DNA from: Virgibacillus_O xinjiangensis
GTDB lineage: Bacteria; Bacillota; Bacilli; Bacillales; Amphibacillaceae
Assembly (NCBI RefSeq): GCF_042643145.1
Contig: NZ_JBHRSA010000029.1
Span: forward strand, 1-29,014
DNA: 29,014 nt
Direction of reading: 5' to 3'
A program made the translations under genes and the position numbers. The notes below the pieces were generated by a model. It made no database searches, was not told the DNA's origin, and worked only from the letters and a program-made list of their open reading frames with translations. The number at the start of each line of letters is the position of its first letter. Position 1 is the first letter of the stretch. Below are positions 1 through 8,552 of the stretch, piece after piece.

Positions 1-25
1 AATGGTCTGTGCTCCTGGAGGCAAG

Positions 26-66
26 AAAAAAAGCTTGTAGAAAAACACAGGGTTTCTCTACAAGCT
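26..66 (-). terminator. Reverse-strand intrinsic terminator at left edge
   Basis: Arms AGCTTGTAG (32-40) and CTACAAGCT (58-66) form a hairpin. Read on the reverse strand it is followed by a run of seven U (26-32). It would end a reverse-strand transcript, but no reverse-strand gene is visible immediately to its right, so its purpose is unclear. Confidence 0.5.
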
Positions 67-67
67 G

Positions 68-95
68 GGAAGCATGTTGGATGCTTCCTTTTTTT
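68..95 (+). terminator. Intrinsic terminator of the gene left of the window
   Basis: GGAAGCAT (68-75) pairs with ATGCTTCC (81-88) around a five-base loop and is followed by seven T (89-95). This is a standard forward terminator, presumably for a gene ending before or at base 1. Confidence 0.8.
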
Positions 96-149
96 ATTCA
101 AGGAATGACGAAATTCATAAAGATTTGACAAAACCTGACAAATTAACTA

Positions 150-178
150 TTGAATTCTAGTATGTTTTATCCGATACT
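150..178 (+). promoter_or_regulatory. Candidate SigA promoter of amidase autolysin
   Basis: TTGAAT (150-155), a 17-base spacer and GATACT (173-178). The -10 lies in the string ATACTATAAG, which also occurs at the -10 of the paralogous autolysin promoter near 3983. A direct repeat TGACAAAACC/TGACAAATTA (126-145) sits just upstream. An alternative -35 TTGACA at 125-130 has only a weak -10 (TATTGA) at 17 bases. Confidence 0.5.
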
Positions 179-218
179 ATAAGAGTATAAATTTGGATAA
201 CAAGGAGGTGAAGCTAAA

Positions 219-2714
219 GTGAAGAAAAGAAATTCTATGATTCTAACCATTATGTTACTAGCATTTTCTCTATTTTACTTTAGTCCACAAATTACAGAAG
301 CAAACACAGAAGACCTAGAGGCAGAGCTGCAGGAAGAGGAACAGAGTACTAGTGTTGATAATTCGGATCGTGAAGTTTCCAGTGAAATAGAGAACGATGA
401 AGCAACGGAAAATTCCTCTTTCGATCATCCCTCAGATACTAATGAAACCACAGAAGTAGACGAAGAACATATCAATGAAGATTCCAATGCACAAGAGAAT
501 GAAACTGCTATAGAGGATTCAGAAGAGGAGAATTCCGAAGCAGGGGATACAAGGACAGAAAGTCAGCAAGCAGATTCTGATATAGCTGTAGAAACTAACG
601 AGGATTCTGAAGCAGAACCTAAGTCCCGAATAATGATGCAGACACTCTCTGAGCCTAGTTACAGTGACGGAGACAGCGGCAATCATATTGTGGAACTCAA
701 AGAGGACTTGGTTCGCCTGGGTTTTGCCAGCTGGTCAGACCCTAGTCCATACTACGGTAGTGTTACAGCCGGAGTAGTGAAGGATTTCCAGGATTATTAT
801 GATCTCCCAGTAACTGGAGTTGCTGACAGTGCCACCAGAAATAAAATGAAACGGGTTCTGAATCCGCCATATATGTATGGAGACCGTGGTGAGCCGGTAG
901 TAAGCTTGAAGGAAGATCTGGTTGAGTTAGGCTATGCCAACTGGTCAAATCCAAGCATTTATTATGGCAGTGTCACAGCTGGAGTGGTAGAGGACTTCCA
1001 GAAAGAACATAAGCTTGCCGTTGACGGGATTGCTGGAGCGAAAACGCTGGCTGCATTAGAAGATGCCCTCCAAAATGATAATAATACTAGCGTTGCAAGT
1101 GTTTCTCAAACATCCCGATACAGTGATGGAGACAGTGGCGATCATATTGTCAAACTGAAAGAGGACCTGGTGCGCTTGGGTTTTGCCAGTTGGTCGGATC
1201 CGAGTCCGTACTATGGCAATATTACAGGTGGAGTGGTTGAGGAATTTCAAGATTATTACGATCTCCCAGTAACAGGTGTTGCAGACAGTACTACCAGGAA
1301 TAAGATGAGCCAAGTTCTGAACCCTCCCTATATGGATGGAGACCGAGGCGAACCGGTAGTGAGCTTGAAGGAAGATCTGGTTGAGTTAGGCTATGCGAAC
1401 TGGTCAAATCCAAGCATTTATTATGGCAGTGTCACAGCTGGAGTGGTAGAGGACTTCCAACGAAGCTATGGACTTGCGGTAGATGGCATTGCAGGTAGCA
1501 ACACGCTCACAAAAATAGAAGAAGTACTGGAGCAAGATCCTCTCTATCAAAATGGAGACAGTGGCGATCATATCGTAGAATTGAAAGAGGACCTGGTACA
1601 ACTGGGCTTTGCCAATTGGTCAAATCCAAGTCCATACTACGGTAGTATCACAGCCGGTGTGGTGGAAGATTTCCAATCTTACTATGACCTGCCTATAACA
1701 GGGATTGCAGATGTCGCTACAAGAAATAAAATTTCCGAGGTGCTAAACCCGCCATACAGGGACGGAGATCGTGGTGAGCCGGTAGTTGAGCTTAAGGAAG
1801 ATTTAGTGGAACTTGGATACGCAAACTGGAGCAGTCCAAGCCAATACTATGGCAATGTAACTGCAAGTGTCGTAGAAGATTTTCAGAGCGACTATGACCT
1901 TACTGTTGACGGTATTGCCGGAAGTGCTACGTTGTCAAACATAGAAGAGGCTTTGGATAATCTCTACTCTATAGGAGATAGTGGGGAACATATTGTAGAA
2001 CTGAAGAAGGATCTCACAACCTTAGGGTTTGCGAACTGGAGTGATCCAACTCCATACTATGGAAATATCACCGCCAGTGTGGTCAAAGACTTCCAAAGAG
2101 CATATGGGCTGACCATTACAGGAACAGCTGATGATATCACACTGCAGACCATCGAAGATAATATAGTGAAAGTATTTTTGGATCCTGGTCACGGAGGGAC
2201 TGATCCAGGTGCTCAGGCTTATGGATTAGACGAGAAAGATATCGTACTTGATATTGCTCTCGAAGCTGGCCAAATACTTAGAGATGAGTACACTGGAGCA
2301 GAAATACATTTTTCCCGTACCGACGATGTTTTTGTGGAGCTGGAAGAACGCGCCCGAATGGCCAACAATTGGGATGCTGATTACTTTGTAAGTTTCCATG
2401 TTAACGCTTGGATGGGGCTTGGCAGTGGATTTGAATCCTATATCTATGATGGCGGAGCATCCAATGAAACAACCAACAGACAGAATGATATTCATGAATA
2501 TATAGTCGACAGAATTCCGGTTGGTGACAGAGGGAAAAAGCAGGCCAATTTCAGTGTATTAAGAAATACAGACATGCCGGCTATCCTTCTGGAGTACATG
2601 TTTATAGATAACACATTCGAGAATGATTATCTAAGCAAGTCCTACAACCGGACAAACCTTGCCCAAATCACCGCTGATGCTATAGCGCAAAGCTATGGTT
2701 TATCGAGAAGATAA
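219..2714 (+). CDS. Secreted N-acetylmuramoyl-L-alanine amidase with seven wall-binding repeats
   Basis: Predicted autolysin cutting the MurNAc-L-Ala bond of peptidoglycan outside the cell. GTG start with AAGGAGG at 202-208. An N-terminal signal peptide (hydrophobic to about residue 28, cleavage near TEA-NT) is followed by a Glu/Asp/Ser-rich stalk to about residue 147. Seven repeats of about 70 residues follow (148 to about 645), each with GDxG, LGxAxW and VVxxFQ blocks typical of PG_binding_1-like domains. The repeats alternate two subtypes: A (GDSG...NPP end) and B (GDRGEP...DGIAG), as A-B-A-B-A-B-A. The C-terminal Amidase_3 domain (about 650-829) shows the zinc ligands His in DPGHGG, Glu in DEKD and His in SFHVNA, and a late catalytic Glu in LLEYMF, so it looks active. 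A paralogue with the same front end lies at 4031-7204. Confidence 0.93.
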   Translation: MKKRNSMILTIMLLAFSLFYFSPQITEANTEDLEAELQEEEQSTSVDNSDREVSSEIENDEATENSSFDHPSDTNETTEVDEEHINEDSNAQENETAIEDSEEENSEAGDTRTESQQADSDIAVETNEDSEAEPKSRIMMQTLSEPSYSDGDSGNHIVELKEDLVRLGFASWSDPSPYYGSVTAGVVKDFQDYYDLPVTGVADSATRNKMKRVLNPPYMYGDRGEPVVSLKEDLVELGYANWSNPSIYYGSVTAGVVEDFQKEHKLAVDGIAGAKTLAALEDALQNDNNTSVASVSQTSRYSDGDSGDHIVKLKEDLVRLGFASWSDPSPYYGNITGGVVEEFQDYYDLPVTGVADSTTRNKMSQVLNPPYMDGDRGEPVVSLKEDLVELGYANWSNPSIYYGSVTAGVVEDFQRSYGLAVDGIAGSNTLTKIEEVLEQDPLYQNGDSGDHIVELKEDLVQLGFANWSNPSPYYGSITAGVVEDFQSYYDLPITGIADVATRNKISEVLNPPYRDGDRGEPVVELKEDLVELGYANWSSPSQYYGNVTASVVEDFQSDYDLTVDGIAGSATLSNIEEALDNLYSIGDSGEHIVELKKDLTTLGFANWSDPTPYYGNITASVVKDFQRAYGLTITGTADDITLQTIEDNIVKVFLDPGHGGTDPGAQAYGLDEKDIVLDIALEAGQILRDEYTGAEIHFSRTDDVFVELEERARMANNWDADYFVSFHVNAWMGLGSGFESYIYDGGASNETTNRQNDIHEYIVDRIPVGDRGKKQANFSVLRNTDMPAILLEYMFIDNTFENDYLSKSYNRTNLAQITADAIAQSYGLSRR

Positions 2715-2724
2715 GATTGCTTAT

Positions 2725-2760
2725 AAAAAGAGATGAGAGGCTGCACTCTCATCTCTTTTT
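2725..2760. terminator. Bidirectional terminator between convergent genes
   Basis: AAAAAGAGATGAGAG and CTCTCATCTCTTTTT form a 15-bp stem with a GCTGCA-type loop. The A-rich and T-rich flanks allow termination from both sides, serving the amidase gene and the reverse-strand ATP-grasp gene. Confidence 0.88.
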
Positions 2761-2762
2761 AT

Positions 2763-2796
2763 ATAATGCATCTATGCATATGCATAGATGCATTAT
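2763..2796. repeat. Perfect 34-bp palindrome
   Basis: The 17-base arm ATAATGCATCTATGCAT is followed directly by its exact reverse complement, with no loop. It overlaps the stop codon of the reverse-strand ATP-grasp gene (TAA at 2795-2793) and lies next to the bidirectional terminator. It could be an extra terminator stem, a protein-binding dyad or a cruciform site. Confidence 0.9.
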
Positions 2797-3806
2797 TCTT
2801 TATTGGAGTTTATCTTTTGGAGAATATAGTTATAATAATCCGGTTTAATTAAAGCAATTTCCCCGGTGCCGAATTCCGTCCCCGGACCGGTTTCCACTTC
2901 GAATAAGTAGAGTTTTCCATCCGTATCAATTCCTATGTCTAACCCCAACGCTCCAAAATCCTGGTTGTATATCTCTTCCAACTTATAAGGCAGTTTGGCG
3001 GCAACCTCCTTTATAGAGGCTTCAATATTGTCCTTGTTCTCAGGGAAATTTGCTTCTAGAAAAGGAATTAGTTTACTGACACTTCCACCTTGTGAAGTAT
3101 TGGAAATAACCTTTTGATTGGTTCCTACTCTAATCAAGTATACTACCGTTTTCCACTTTCCTTGTTCACCCTTCTCTAGCCGGATACGACAGTCAAATGG
3201 ATCTCCCGTGATTGTTCTGGAATGAATGTACTTTTGCAACAGGTAGTCGTTATCTTGTATTTCTTTTGTAAAGAAATGGTGCAATTCTTCTTTGGTTATA
3301 TGATCCTCGGTCTGCTGGCGGCTCAAGGTGTATACTTTACCGGAACCAGATAACATAAAGACATTTTTCCCTTTTACTCCCTTGGCAGGCTTAATGACGA
3401 TAGTACCGTTCCGGAGGAGGAAATTATAGAATTTATCAAAATCGGAACCCCTCTCCGTAGGGATGATAAGATCTGCAAAAGCCCCATCCTTATTTATTTC
3501 ATTATAGACTTGTTCTTTTGAACCGATATTTTCGGTAATTGATAACAGACTGTTCTTTTTCAAGAATTGAAATTCCTCTTCATACTTAAAACAATAAGGA
3601 GAGATATCAACAAAAGGAGGGGGCGAAATTTCTTTCGTGATCCATTTATTGTTGATCAGCATCTTCCCATGGATGATCTCTTTCTCTAGATCTATATCTT
3701 TTGCATGGAAATAGACAAGGTCAATATCATAGTAAGCACAAGCCTTAGCTAATAGTCTGACCATTTTAAATGGTTTACGATTATTTCTCATGAAACCGAC
3801 TATCAT
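2793..3806 (-). CDS. YheC/YheD-family ATP-grasp protein
   Basis: 337-residue protein of the YheC/YheD family, ATP-grasp-fold proteins found in endospore formers and linked in Bacillus subtilis to the spore coat. ATP-grasp features are visible: a lysine in the nucleotide-binding strand (IVIKPAKGVKGKNV, about 135-149), a central LLQKYI segment, an Arg-rich DCRIRLEKG segment, and the metal-binding LGLDIGID...LYLFEVETGPG near the C-terminus (about 290-315). The reaction and substrate are unknown for the family; carboxylate-amine ligation is inferred from the fold. The ATG start has AAAGGAGAG about eight bases upstream. The gene lies alone between two autolysins, convergent with the first and divergent from the second. 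Confidence 0.85.
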   Translation of the reverse strand: MIVGFMRNNRKPFKMVRLLAKACAYYDIDLVYFHAKDIDLEKEIIHGKMLINNKWITKEISPPPFVDISPYCFKYEEEFQFLKKNSLLSITENIGSKEQVYNEINKDGAFADLIIPTERGSDFDKFYNFLLRNGTIVIKPAKGVKGKNVFMLSGSGKVYTLSRQQTEDHITKEELHHFFTKEIQDNDYLLQKYIHSRTITGDPFDCRIRLEKGEQGKWKTVVYLIRVGTNQKVISNTSQGGSVSKLIPFLEANFPENKDNIEASIKEVAAKLPYKLEEIYNQDFGALGLDIGIDTDGKLYLFEVETGPGTEFGTGEIALIKPDYYNYILQKINSNKE

Positions 3807-3925
3807 TCATTATCTCTCCTTTGTATGAATCGCTATATAGTATTACCTCGATTCATTCTTTTATAAACTGCATATCACATCTATTCGTCTTCAATAGGTG
3901 AAATAACGGGGACAAAGTAGTATTT

Positions 3926-3942
3926 TGTCAAATTTATGTAAA
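3926..3942 (+). promoter_or_regulatory. WalR-box-like direct repeat
   Basis: TGTCAA (3926-3931), five bases, TGTAAA (3937-3942). The spacing matches the known WalR (YycF) recognition pattern TGTWAH-N5-TGTWAH, with one mismatch (C for W) in the first half. It lies 17 bases upstream of the candidate -35 of the glucosaminidase gene. WalR controlling an autolysin fits known biology, but the link here is inference. Confidence 0.4.
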
Positions 3943-3959
3943 TATTGCCGGTGGATATA

Positions 3960-3987
3960 TTGCATTTTCACCTGTACCTCTTATACT
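3960..3987 (+). promoter_or_regulatory. Candidate SigA promoter of glucosaminidase autolysin
   Basis: TTGCAT (3960-3965), a 16-base spacer and TATACT (3982-3987). The -10 region shares ATACTATAAG with the paralogous gene's promoter, and the leader also shares AAGGAGGTG, ten bases, then a GTG start. Confidence 0.55.
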
Positions 3988-4030
3988 ATAAGTCTGTGGT
4001 AAATTTTACATTTAAGGAGGTGTACTTAAA

Positions 4031-7000
4031 GTGAAGTATAAGGAATCTACTAATCTTGTACTTATACTACTATTATCAATCTTTTCCCTTTCCTTCCTTC
4101 CGTTTGCAGCTCAAGCTGAGGAACAGAAGCCGGGAACAGAGATTGAAGAGCAGACAAGTTCACAAGTACAGTCGAATGAGGAAGCCGATACTAAGGCGGA
4201 AAAAGAAAATGTGACAGAAACAGACGAAGAAACAACTACAACGGAGACAGAGGAAGAAACTGTAACCGAAACAAATGAAGCAACTACGACGGAAACAGAT
4301 GAAGTACCTGTAAAGGAAGAAGACGAAGCTAATACAATTGAAACAGATGAAGAACAAATTAAGAAGTCAGTTTCAGAGGAAGAAGTACAAAAACAAGGAA
4401 GTGACTCTACTTCTGATGAAACAGAAGAGATTGACTCTGATCAACAACGGAATCAATCTACAACAGAAGAGGATTCAAAAGGAGACAGCGTCACAGAAAC
4501 TCAGGTTGAAGGCTCCCAGAGTATGGAAGAAGAATCTTCACAGTCTATGATGAGGTCTATGGCAGTTCAGCGCTACACGATTGGAGATAGTGGTGAACAC
4601 ATAGTCGAAATGAAGGAAGACCTGGTTCGTCTAGGTTTCGCCTCCTGGAATGATCCAAGTCCTTATTATGGACCCATTACAGCTGGAGTGGTAGAGGATT
4701 TTCAGGATTATTATGAACTGCCTGTAACAGGGACAGCAGATGAAACTGCCAGAAATAAGATGCAACAAGTTCTTAACCCTCCCTATCAAAATGGGGATAG
4801 GGGCGAACCAGTAGTCGAATTGAAAGAAGATCTGGTTGAGCTTGGTTTTGCCAGCTGGTCCAACCCTAGTATCTATTATGGGAGTGTAACATCCGGGGTA
4901 GTAGAAGATTTCCAGCGGCATTATGGCTTGACTGCGGACGGAATAGCAGGCGTGGCAACTTTGACCAAGATAGAAGAAGCTCTAACACAAGGTCCGCTCT
5001 ATCAGGTAGGAGATAGCGGCGATCATGTAGTAGAACTAAAAGAAGATTTGGTAGAGTTAGGTTTCGCCGCTTGGTCTGACCCAAGCCCGGTATATGGAAG
5101 TATTACGGCTGGAGTAGTAGAGGATTTCCAGGATTATTACGGATTGCCTGCAACTGGTATGGCAGATCAAGCCACACGGAACAAAATCTCCCAAGTGCTT
5201 AATCCTCCTTATCAAAATGGCGACAGAGGAGAAGCGATAGTTCAATTGAAAGCGAATTTGGTAGAGCTAGGCTTTGCCAACTGGTCTTATCCAAGTATCT
5301 ATTATGGGAGTGTAACAGCTGGAGTAGTAGAGGATTTCCAGCAGCATTATAATCTCACAGTAGATGGAATTGCCGGAGAATCCACTCTGACTAAGATGGA
5401 AGAAGCATTAGTTGAAGCACAACGGTATAGGCAGGGTGACAGTGGTGAACATATAGTGGAACTGAAAGAAGATTTGGTCCGCTTAGGTTTTGCCAGCTGG
5501 TCGAGTCCCAGCCCGGTATATGGCAGCATTACCGCAGGAGTAGTGGAGGATTTCCAGGATTATTATGATTTGCCTGTAACAGGTATAGCAGACGAACCTA
5601 CCCGTGAGAAAATTACGGAAGTATTGAATCCTCCGTACCAAAATGGGGACCGAGGGGAGCCGATAGTGGAACTGAAAGAAGATCTGGTCCGCTTAGGTTT
5701 TGCCAACTGGTCTAGTCCAAGTATCTATTATGGAAATGTAACTGCCAGTGTCGTTGAAGAGTTTCAAGCTTATTATGGATTACGAGAAAGTGGGATTGCA
5801 GATGATGTAACACTATCCAAAATAAATGCAGTCTTTGATGAAGCATACCAGGATGGAGATAGCGGAAGTCATATTGTGGAACTAAAGGAAAACTTGACAA
5901 TTCTTGGCTTTGCCAACTGGTCCGATCCGACACCGTACTACGGCAATATTACAGCTGGTGTTGTAGAAGATTTTCAGGAAGCTTATGGTCTCAAAGTAAG
6001 CGGAATGGCAGACGAAGTGACGCTCGCTAAATTGTCAGAAGAAGTGGAGAAGGAAAAGGCCAGGAGTGAGGTGACCTATACCCAATATGACGTCACTATG
6101 GAAGAAGCATTGAATGTGCAGCTGAATCAGCTCCAACAGACAGACGCATATAGGAATGCACCTGCCTATGTCCATAGTGATTACGTAGATGTAACGGAAT
6201 TCGATGCTATTTCTGGTATTAGGGTGAATGTTCGTACATCACCAAGACTGGAAACTGGGAACATAGCCTATACACTTTCTCAAGGAACAATTGTGGATGT
6301 TGCCAGGGAAGTTAATGGGGATCCTGTTTCCGGGGATACAAGCTGGTATGAGCTTACTTATAAGGGAGAGACTCTATACGCCCATACGTCTCTGGTTGAC
6401 AGAGGTCTGCAATTAGCAAAAACATCAGATGAATTGAATGTCAGAGCACAACCAAGCTCCAGCAGCCATATCTACGGGGTTCTTGATGAAGGAGAGACCC
6501 TCAATATTCTGAGCGAGAATGGTTCCTGGTATGAGATTGCTTATAACGCGTGGAGAAACCCTACTCGCAGCGAGGTGGAGTATTATCTGAACCCTGATAA
6601 CAATGATATTTTTCAACATCTGGAATTATCATCCAGTGCAGGTGTTTCTGCCAGCTCTTTGAACAACATTTTATCAGGCAAGGGCATCTTAGATGAGACA
6701 GGACAAGCATTCATTGAAGGCGGTAGAGAGCATTCCGTTAACGAAATATACCTCATTTCTCATGCTTTGCATGAAACAGGCAATGGCACCTCTACATTAG
6801 CCAACGGAATAGAAGTCGGTTTAAACAGCATAGAAGAGCCTGTTCTTGTAACAGCAGAGAACCGTAACAGGTTGACCGACATAGAATCGACTTATAATAT
6901 GTTTGGTATCGGAGCAGCCGACAGTGATCCAGTAAGATTAGGAGCAATACGTGCTTATGAAGAAGAGTGGTTTACTCCAGAGGATGCTATTATTGGCGGT

Positions 7001-7204
7001 GCTGAGTTCATTGGTGGAAGATATATCCATAATGATTACAATCAGGATACCCTCTATAAAATGCGCTGGAATCCAGCCAATCCAGGTTACCCGCAATATG
7101 CAACTGATATAGCCTGGGCAACAAAGCAGGTAGAAGATATCAAGGGTATGTATGGTCTATTGGATAATCCACTGTTCAAATTTAATATTGCACAATATCG
7201 ATAA
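4031..7204 (+). CDS. Secreted N-acetylglucosaminidase with seven wall-binding repeats and SH3b domains
   Basis: Large predicted autolysin cleaving the glycan strand. GTG start, AAGGAGG at 4014-4020. Signal peptide to about residue 29 (AQA-EE), then a Thr/Glu-rich acidic stalk to about 180. Seven 70-residue wall-binding repeats follow (about 181-673) in the same A-B-A-B-A-B-A order as the amidase at 219-2714. Next come two bacterial SH3 modules (about 715-790, with VNVRTSP, and 797-840, with LNVRAQP). The last part (about 845-1050) is a glucosaminidase domain of the LytD/LytG, GH73-like type with catalytic Glu in HALHETGNG, and NMFGIGA and an ATDIAWATKQV tail. It shares repeats and leader with its paralogue but has an unrelated catalytic end. 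A strong terminator follows at once. Confidence 0.93.
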   Translation: MKYKESTNLVLILLLSIFSLSFLPFAAQAEEQKPGTEIEEQTSSQVQSNEEADTKAEKENVTETDEETTTTETEEETVTETNEATTTETDEVPVKEEDEANTIETDEEQIKKSVSEEEVQKQGSDSTSDETEEIDSDQQRNQSTTEEDSKGDSVTETQVEGSQSMEEESSQSMMRSMAVQRYTIGDSGEHIVEMKEDLVRLGFASWNDPSPYYGPITAGVVEDFQDYYELPVTGTADETARNKMQQVLNPPYQNGDRGEPVVELKEDLVELGFASWSNPSIYYGSVTSGVVEDFQRHYGLTADGIAGVATLTKIEEALTQGPLYQVGDSGDHVVELKEDLVELGFAAWSDPSPVYGSITAGVVEDFQDYYGLPATGMADQATRNKISQVLNPPYQNGDRGEAIVQLKANLVELGFANWSYPSIYYGSVTAGVVEDFQQHYNLTVDGIAGESTLTKMEEALVEAQRYRQGDSGEHIVELKEDLVRLGFASWSSPSPVYGSITAGVVEDFQDYYDLPVTGIADEPTREKITEVLNPPYQNGDRGEPIVELKEDLVRLGFANWSSPSIYYGNVTASVVEEFQAYYGLRESGIADDVTLSKINAVFDEAYQDGDSGSHIVELKENLTILGFANWSDPTPYYGNITAGVVEDFQEAYGLKVSGMADEVTLAKLSEEVEKEKARSEVTYTQYDVTMEEALNVQLNQLQQTDAYRNAPAYVHSDYVDVTEFDAISGIRVNVRTSPRLETGNIAYTLSQGTIVDVAREVNGDPVSGDTSWYELTYKGETLYAHTSLVDRGLQLAKTSDELNVRAQPSSSSHIYGVLDEGETLNILSENGSWYEIAYNAWRNPTRSEVEYYLNPDNNDIFQHLELSSSAGVSASSLNNILSGKGILDETGQAFIEGGREHSVNEIYLISHALHETGNGTSTLANGIEVGLNSIEEPVLVTAENRNRLTDIESTYNMFGIGAADSDPVRLGAIRAYEEEWFTPEDAIIGGAEFIGGRYIHNDYNQDTLYKMRWNPANPGYPQYATDIAWATKQVEDIKGMYGLLDNPLFKFNIAQYR

Positions 7205-7210
7205 TTATCT

Positions 7211-7243
7211 AACCAGCACTTCTTCAGAAGTGCTGGTTTTTTT
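7211..7243 (+). terminator. Intrinsic terminator of glucosaminidase gene
   Basis: AACCAGCACTTCT (7211-7223) and AGAAGTGCTGGTT (7226-7238) form a 13-bp stem with a two-base loop in this reading, followed by a T run to 7243. Confidence 0.9.
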
Positions 7244-7354
7244 GGGGTTTATGATTACTTATATTAGTCTATTTATAAATAGATACCTATACAACAGCAT
7301 AAATTATGATAGAATGAACGATGATAATAATGAAAAAATAAAGCAGGTGGGCCT

Positions 7355-8425
7355 ATGTGGAATACAACGGAATTGTTCATAGCATTTTTGATTTCATGCG
7401 GTACTGCATTTGTGGGTACACCGCTTATTATAAAATTAGCTGTATTGCTGAAGGTGATCGATCAGCCGAATGGGTGCAGAAAACAGCATGATGGGGCAAA
7501 GCCGAGTATGGGCGGACTGGCCATCTTTGCTGGTGTGGCGGCTGGCTTTATCTATCTGCAGCCAGTTTCCCCGGAAATGAACGCGGTTATTATCGGGGCG
7601 GTCATCATGCTATTGACGGGCATGCTCGATGATATGTTCGAACTGCGGGCCATTTATAAACTGTTTGGGCAGATTGCCGCAGCTTCTGTGGTGGTCTCTT
7701 CTGGATTGATCATTGAAAAGCTGACGATACCATTTATGGGCACGGTCTATTTCAGTGATTTCTTTGGAATCTTCTTGACGGTTTTTTGGATTTTGGCCGC
7801 TTCCAATGCAATCAATCTGATCGATGGATTGGACGGATTGGCAGCAGGCATTTCAGCCATTGGGTTTGCCAGTATTCTAATGATGGCTGTGATGGATGCT
7901 AGATTGATAGTTGTGGGCCTGAGCATCATCCTGATAGGAAGCTCGCTCGGGTTCTTGTATCATAATTTCCATCCCTCTAAAATCTTCATGGGGGACACGG
8001 GGGCATTGTTTCTTGGGTATTCCATTTCCGTAGTAGCAATGCTCGGTCTCTTTAAAAATGTTGCGTTCTTCAGCTTTCTTGTACCATTGATTGTGATTGC
8101 TGTTCCGGTCATGGACACGGTTCTTGCAATCATCAGGAGGGCGATGAATAATCAGGGGATTGCTACAGCAGATCGCAAGCATATTCATTACCGACTGATG
8201 GATATGGGGTATTCCCACCGGCAATCCGTTTTGATTCTATATGGCTTCAGCACCTTCTTCGGTATCATGGCCATCATCTTCAACAGTGCGACCTTGCTGT
8301 CATCTTTGATGATATTTGCCGCCATAATACTGGGGATTCAGCTGATTGCGGAACTGGCTGGCGTGACTTACCTCAACAGGCAGCCGATTCTTTCCGGCCT
8401 GCGGAGGTTGCGTGGAAGATATTGA
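7355..8425 (+). CDS. tagO: TagO, undecaprenyl-phosphate GlcNAc-1-phosphate transferase
   Basis: Integral membrane enzyme of the MraY/WecA family that moves GlcNAc-1-phosphate from UDP-GlcNAc to undecaprenyl phosphate on the cytoplasmic face, the first step of wall teichoic acid (and some other wall glycopolymer) synthesis. 356 residues, the usual length, with about ten hydrophobic segments. Family motifs are present: LDD at 91-93, NLIDGLDGL at 154-162, MGDTGA at 212-217 and HIHYR at 276-280 (the His-box loop that separates WecA/TagO types from MraY). Similarity to B. subtilis TagO runs the full length. The ATG start has only a modest AGGTGG site. The two LCP ligases at 12-14.4 kb would act at the end of the same pathway. 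Confidence 0.92.
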   Translation: MWNTTELFIAFLISCGTAFVGTPLIIKLAVLLKVIDQPNGCRKQHDGAKPSMGGLAIFAGVAAGFIYLQPVSPEMNAVIIGAVIMLLTGMLDDMFELRAIYKLFGQIAAASVVVSSGLIIEKLTIPFMGTVYFSDFFGIFLTVFWILAASNAINLIDGLDGLAAGISAIGFASILMMAVMDARLIVVGLSIILIGSSLGFLYHNFHPSKIFMGDTGALFLGYSISVVAMLGLFKNVAFFSFLVPLIVIAVPVMDTVLAIIRRAMNNQGIATADRKHIHYRLMDMGYSHRQSVLILYGFSTFFGIMAIIFNSATLLSSLMIFAAIILGIQLIAELAGVTYLNRQPILSGLRRLRGRY

Positions 8426-8510
8426 TTTAGCATGTTTTGAAGGTGCCAAGGAAGTTCCGATTTCAGAGAAGCTCTGTCAGGAGCCGGTCCCTATATAAGC
8501 TCTATATCAA

Positions 8511-8552
8511 CAAAGCAGCCGATCCTTTAGATAGGATCGGCTGCTTTGTTTT
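8511..8552 (+). terminator. Intrinsic terminator of tagO
   Basis: A 16-bp perfect stem, CAAAGCAGCCGATCCT (8511-8526) with AGGATCGGCTGCTTTG (8533-8548), loop TTAGAT, then TTTT. The amidohydrolase gene converges on it (stop at 8551), so it may also serve the reverse strand, although the U run there is poor. Confidence 0.85.
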
